Assembly (NCBI GenBank): GCA_900088475.1
Contig: FLMG01004424.1
Location: 1 to 40,697, forward strand
Direction: 5' to 3'
Length of the DNA stretch: 40,697 nucleotides
Source of the DNA: Hyphochytrium catenoides
Taxonomy: Eukaryota; Sar; Hyphochytriomycetes; Hyphochytriales; Hyphochytriaceae
This document shows, in pieces, positions 40,504 through 40,697 of the stretch (position 1 is the first letter of the stretch; each line of letters starts with the position of its first letter). The position numbers were made by a program, and so were the translations under genes. Under the pieces are notes generated by a model that did no database searches, was not told the DNA's origin, and was given only the letters and a program-made list of their open reading frames with translations.

Positions 40504-40697
40504 CTGGGGGAGAGACGTCAAACAGCCACCGCTCCATGTCAGCATCGAACCCCGATTAAGGAGATCAAAGATGAAAGAGACGAAGAGAACGACCAATAAA
40601 GCTTCACAGGAAGCTGAGACTTGTGGATCCTGAAGGACAAAAGCAAGCCGACATATTTGTCTCCTGTCCCAAAGAGAGAGAGAAGCAAGACCGAACA

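Overview
The window is nuclear DNA from a microbial eukaryote. A gene at 26599-36810 is interrupted by about 30 small GT..AG introns (74-297 nt, pyrimidine-rich, acceptors mostly [CT]AG). Reading frames are widely spaced, (GA)n/(CT)n microsatellites are frequent, and there are no Shine-Dalgarno or operon features. The lineage cannot be fixed from the sequence. A protist or alga (for example a stramenopile or alveolate) fits, and a fungus is not excluded because DUF4246 proteins are commonest there.

Layout, left to right. 1631-4264 (-) is a single-exon, membrane-anchored GH31 enzyme whose substrate-site residues are those of sulfoquinovosidases. 4265-7985 has no recognisable gene but holds an old inverted duplication with arms of about 580 bp. 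7986-10289, 12181-14577 and 22818-24995 (all +) are three paralogous intronless genes for an unrecognised polytopic membrane protein. Each is made of two homologous six-helix repeats, and each repeat is bracketed by a conserved N-terminal acidic/TL..(L/F)G segment and a C-terminal P.DCVL(L/I)(K/R)SR box. Between the second and third paralogue lie three minus-strand reading-frame groups: a DUF4246 protein (15099-16931), an SPRY-domain gene (16928-17897) that may be the same gene as the DUF4246 frame, and a long unrecognised protein (18096-21642) in two exons.

26599-36810 (+) is the largest subunit of RNA polymerase III. I assembled it as 31 exons with every phase matching, giving 1470 residues. 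Downstream are a small CPYT glutaredoxin (-), repeat-bearing intergenic DNA, and at the right edge the last exons of the TFIIF alpha subunit (-), which continues out of the window.

Housekeeping transcription genes (RPC1, TFIIF alpha) are spliced, while the sulfoquinovosidase-like gene and the three membrane paralogues are single open frames. That contrast, and the undescribed duplicated 2x6-helix family, are the main points of interest. The third paralogue contains a 6-N assembly gap that hides roughly 50 residues. I see no RNA genes, CRISPR arrays or complete transposons.
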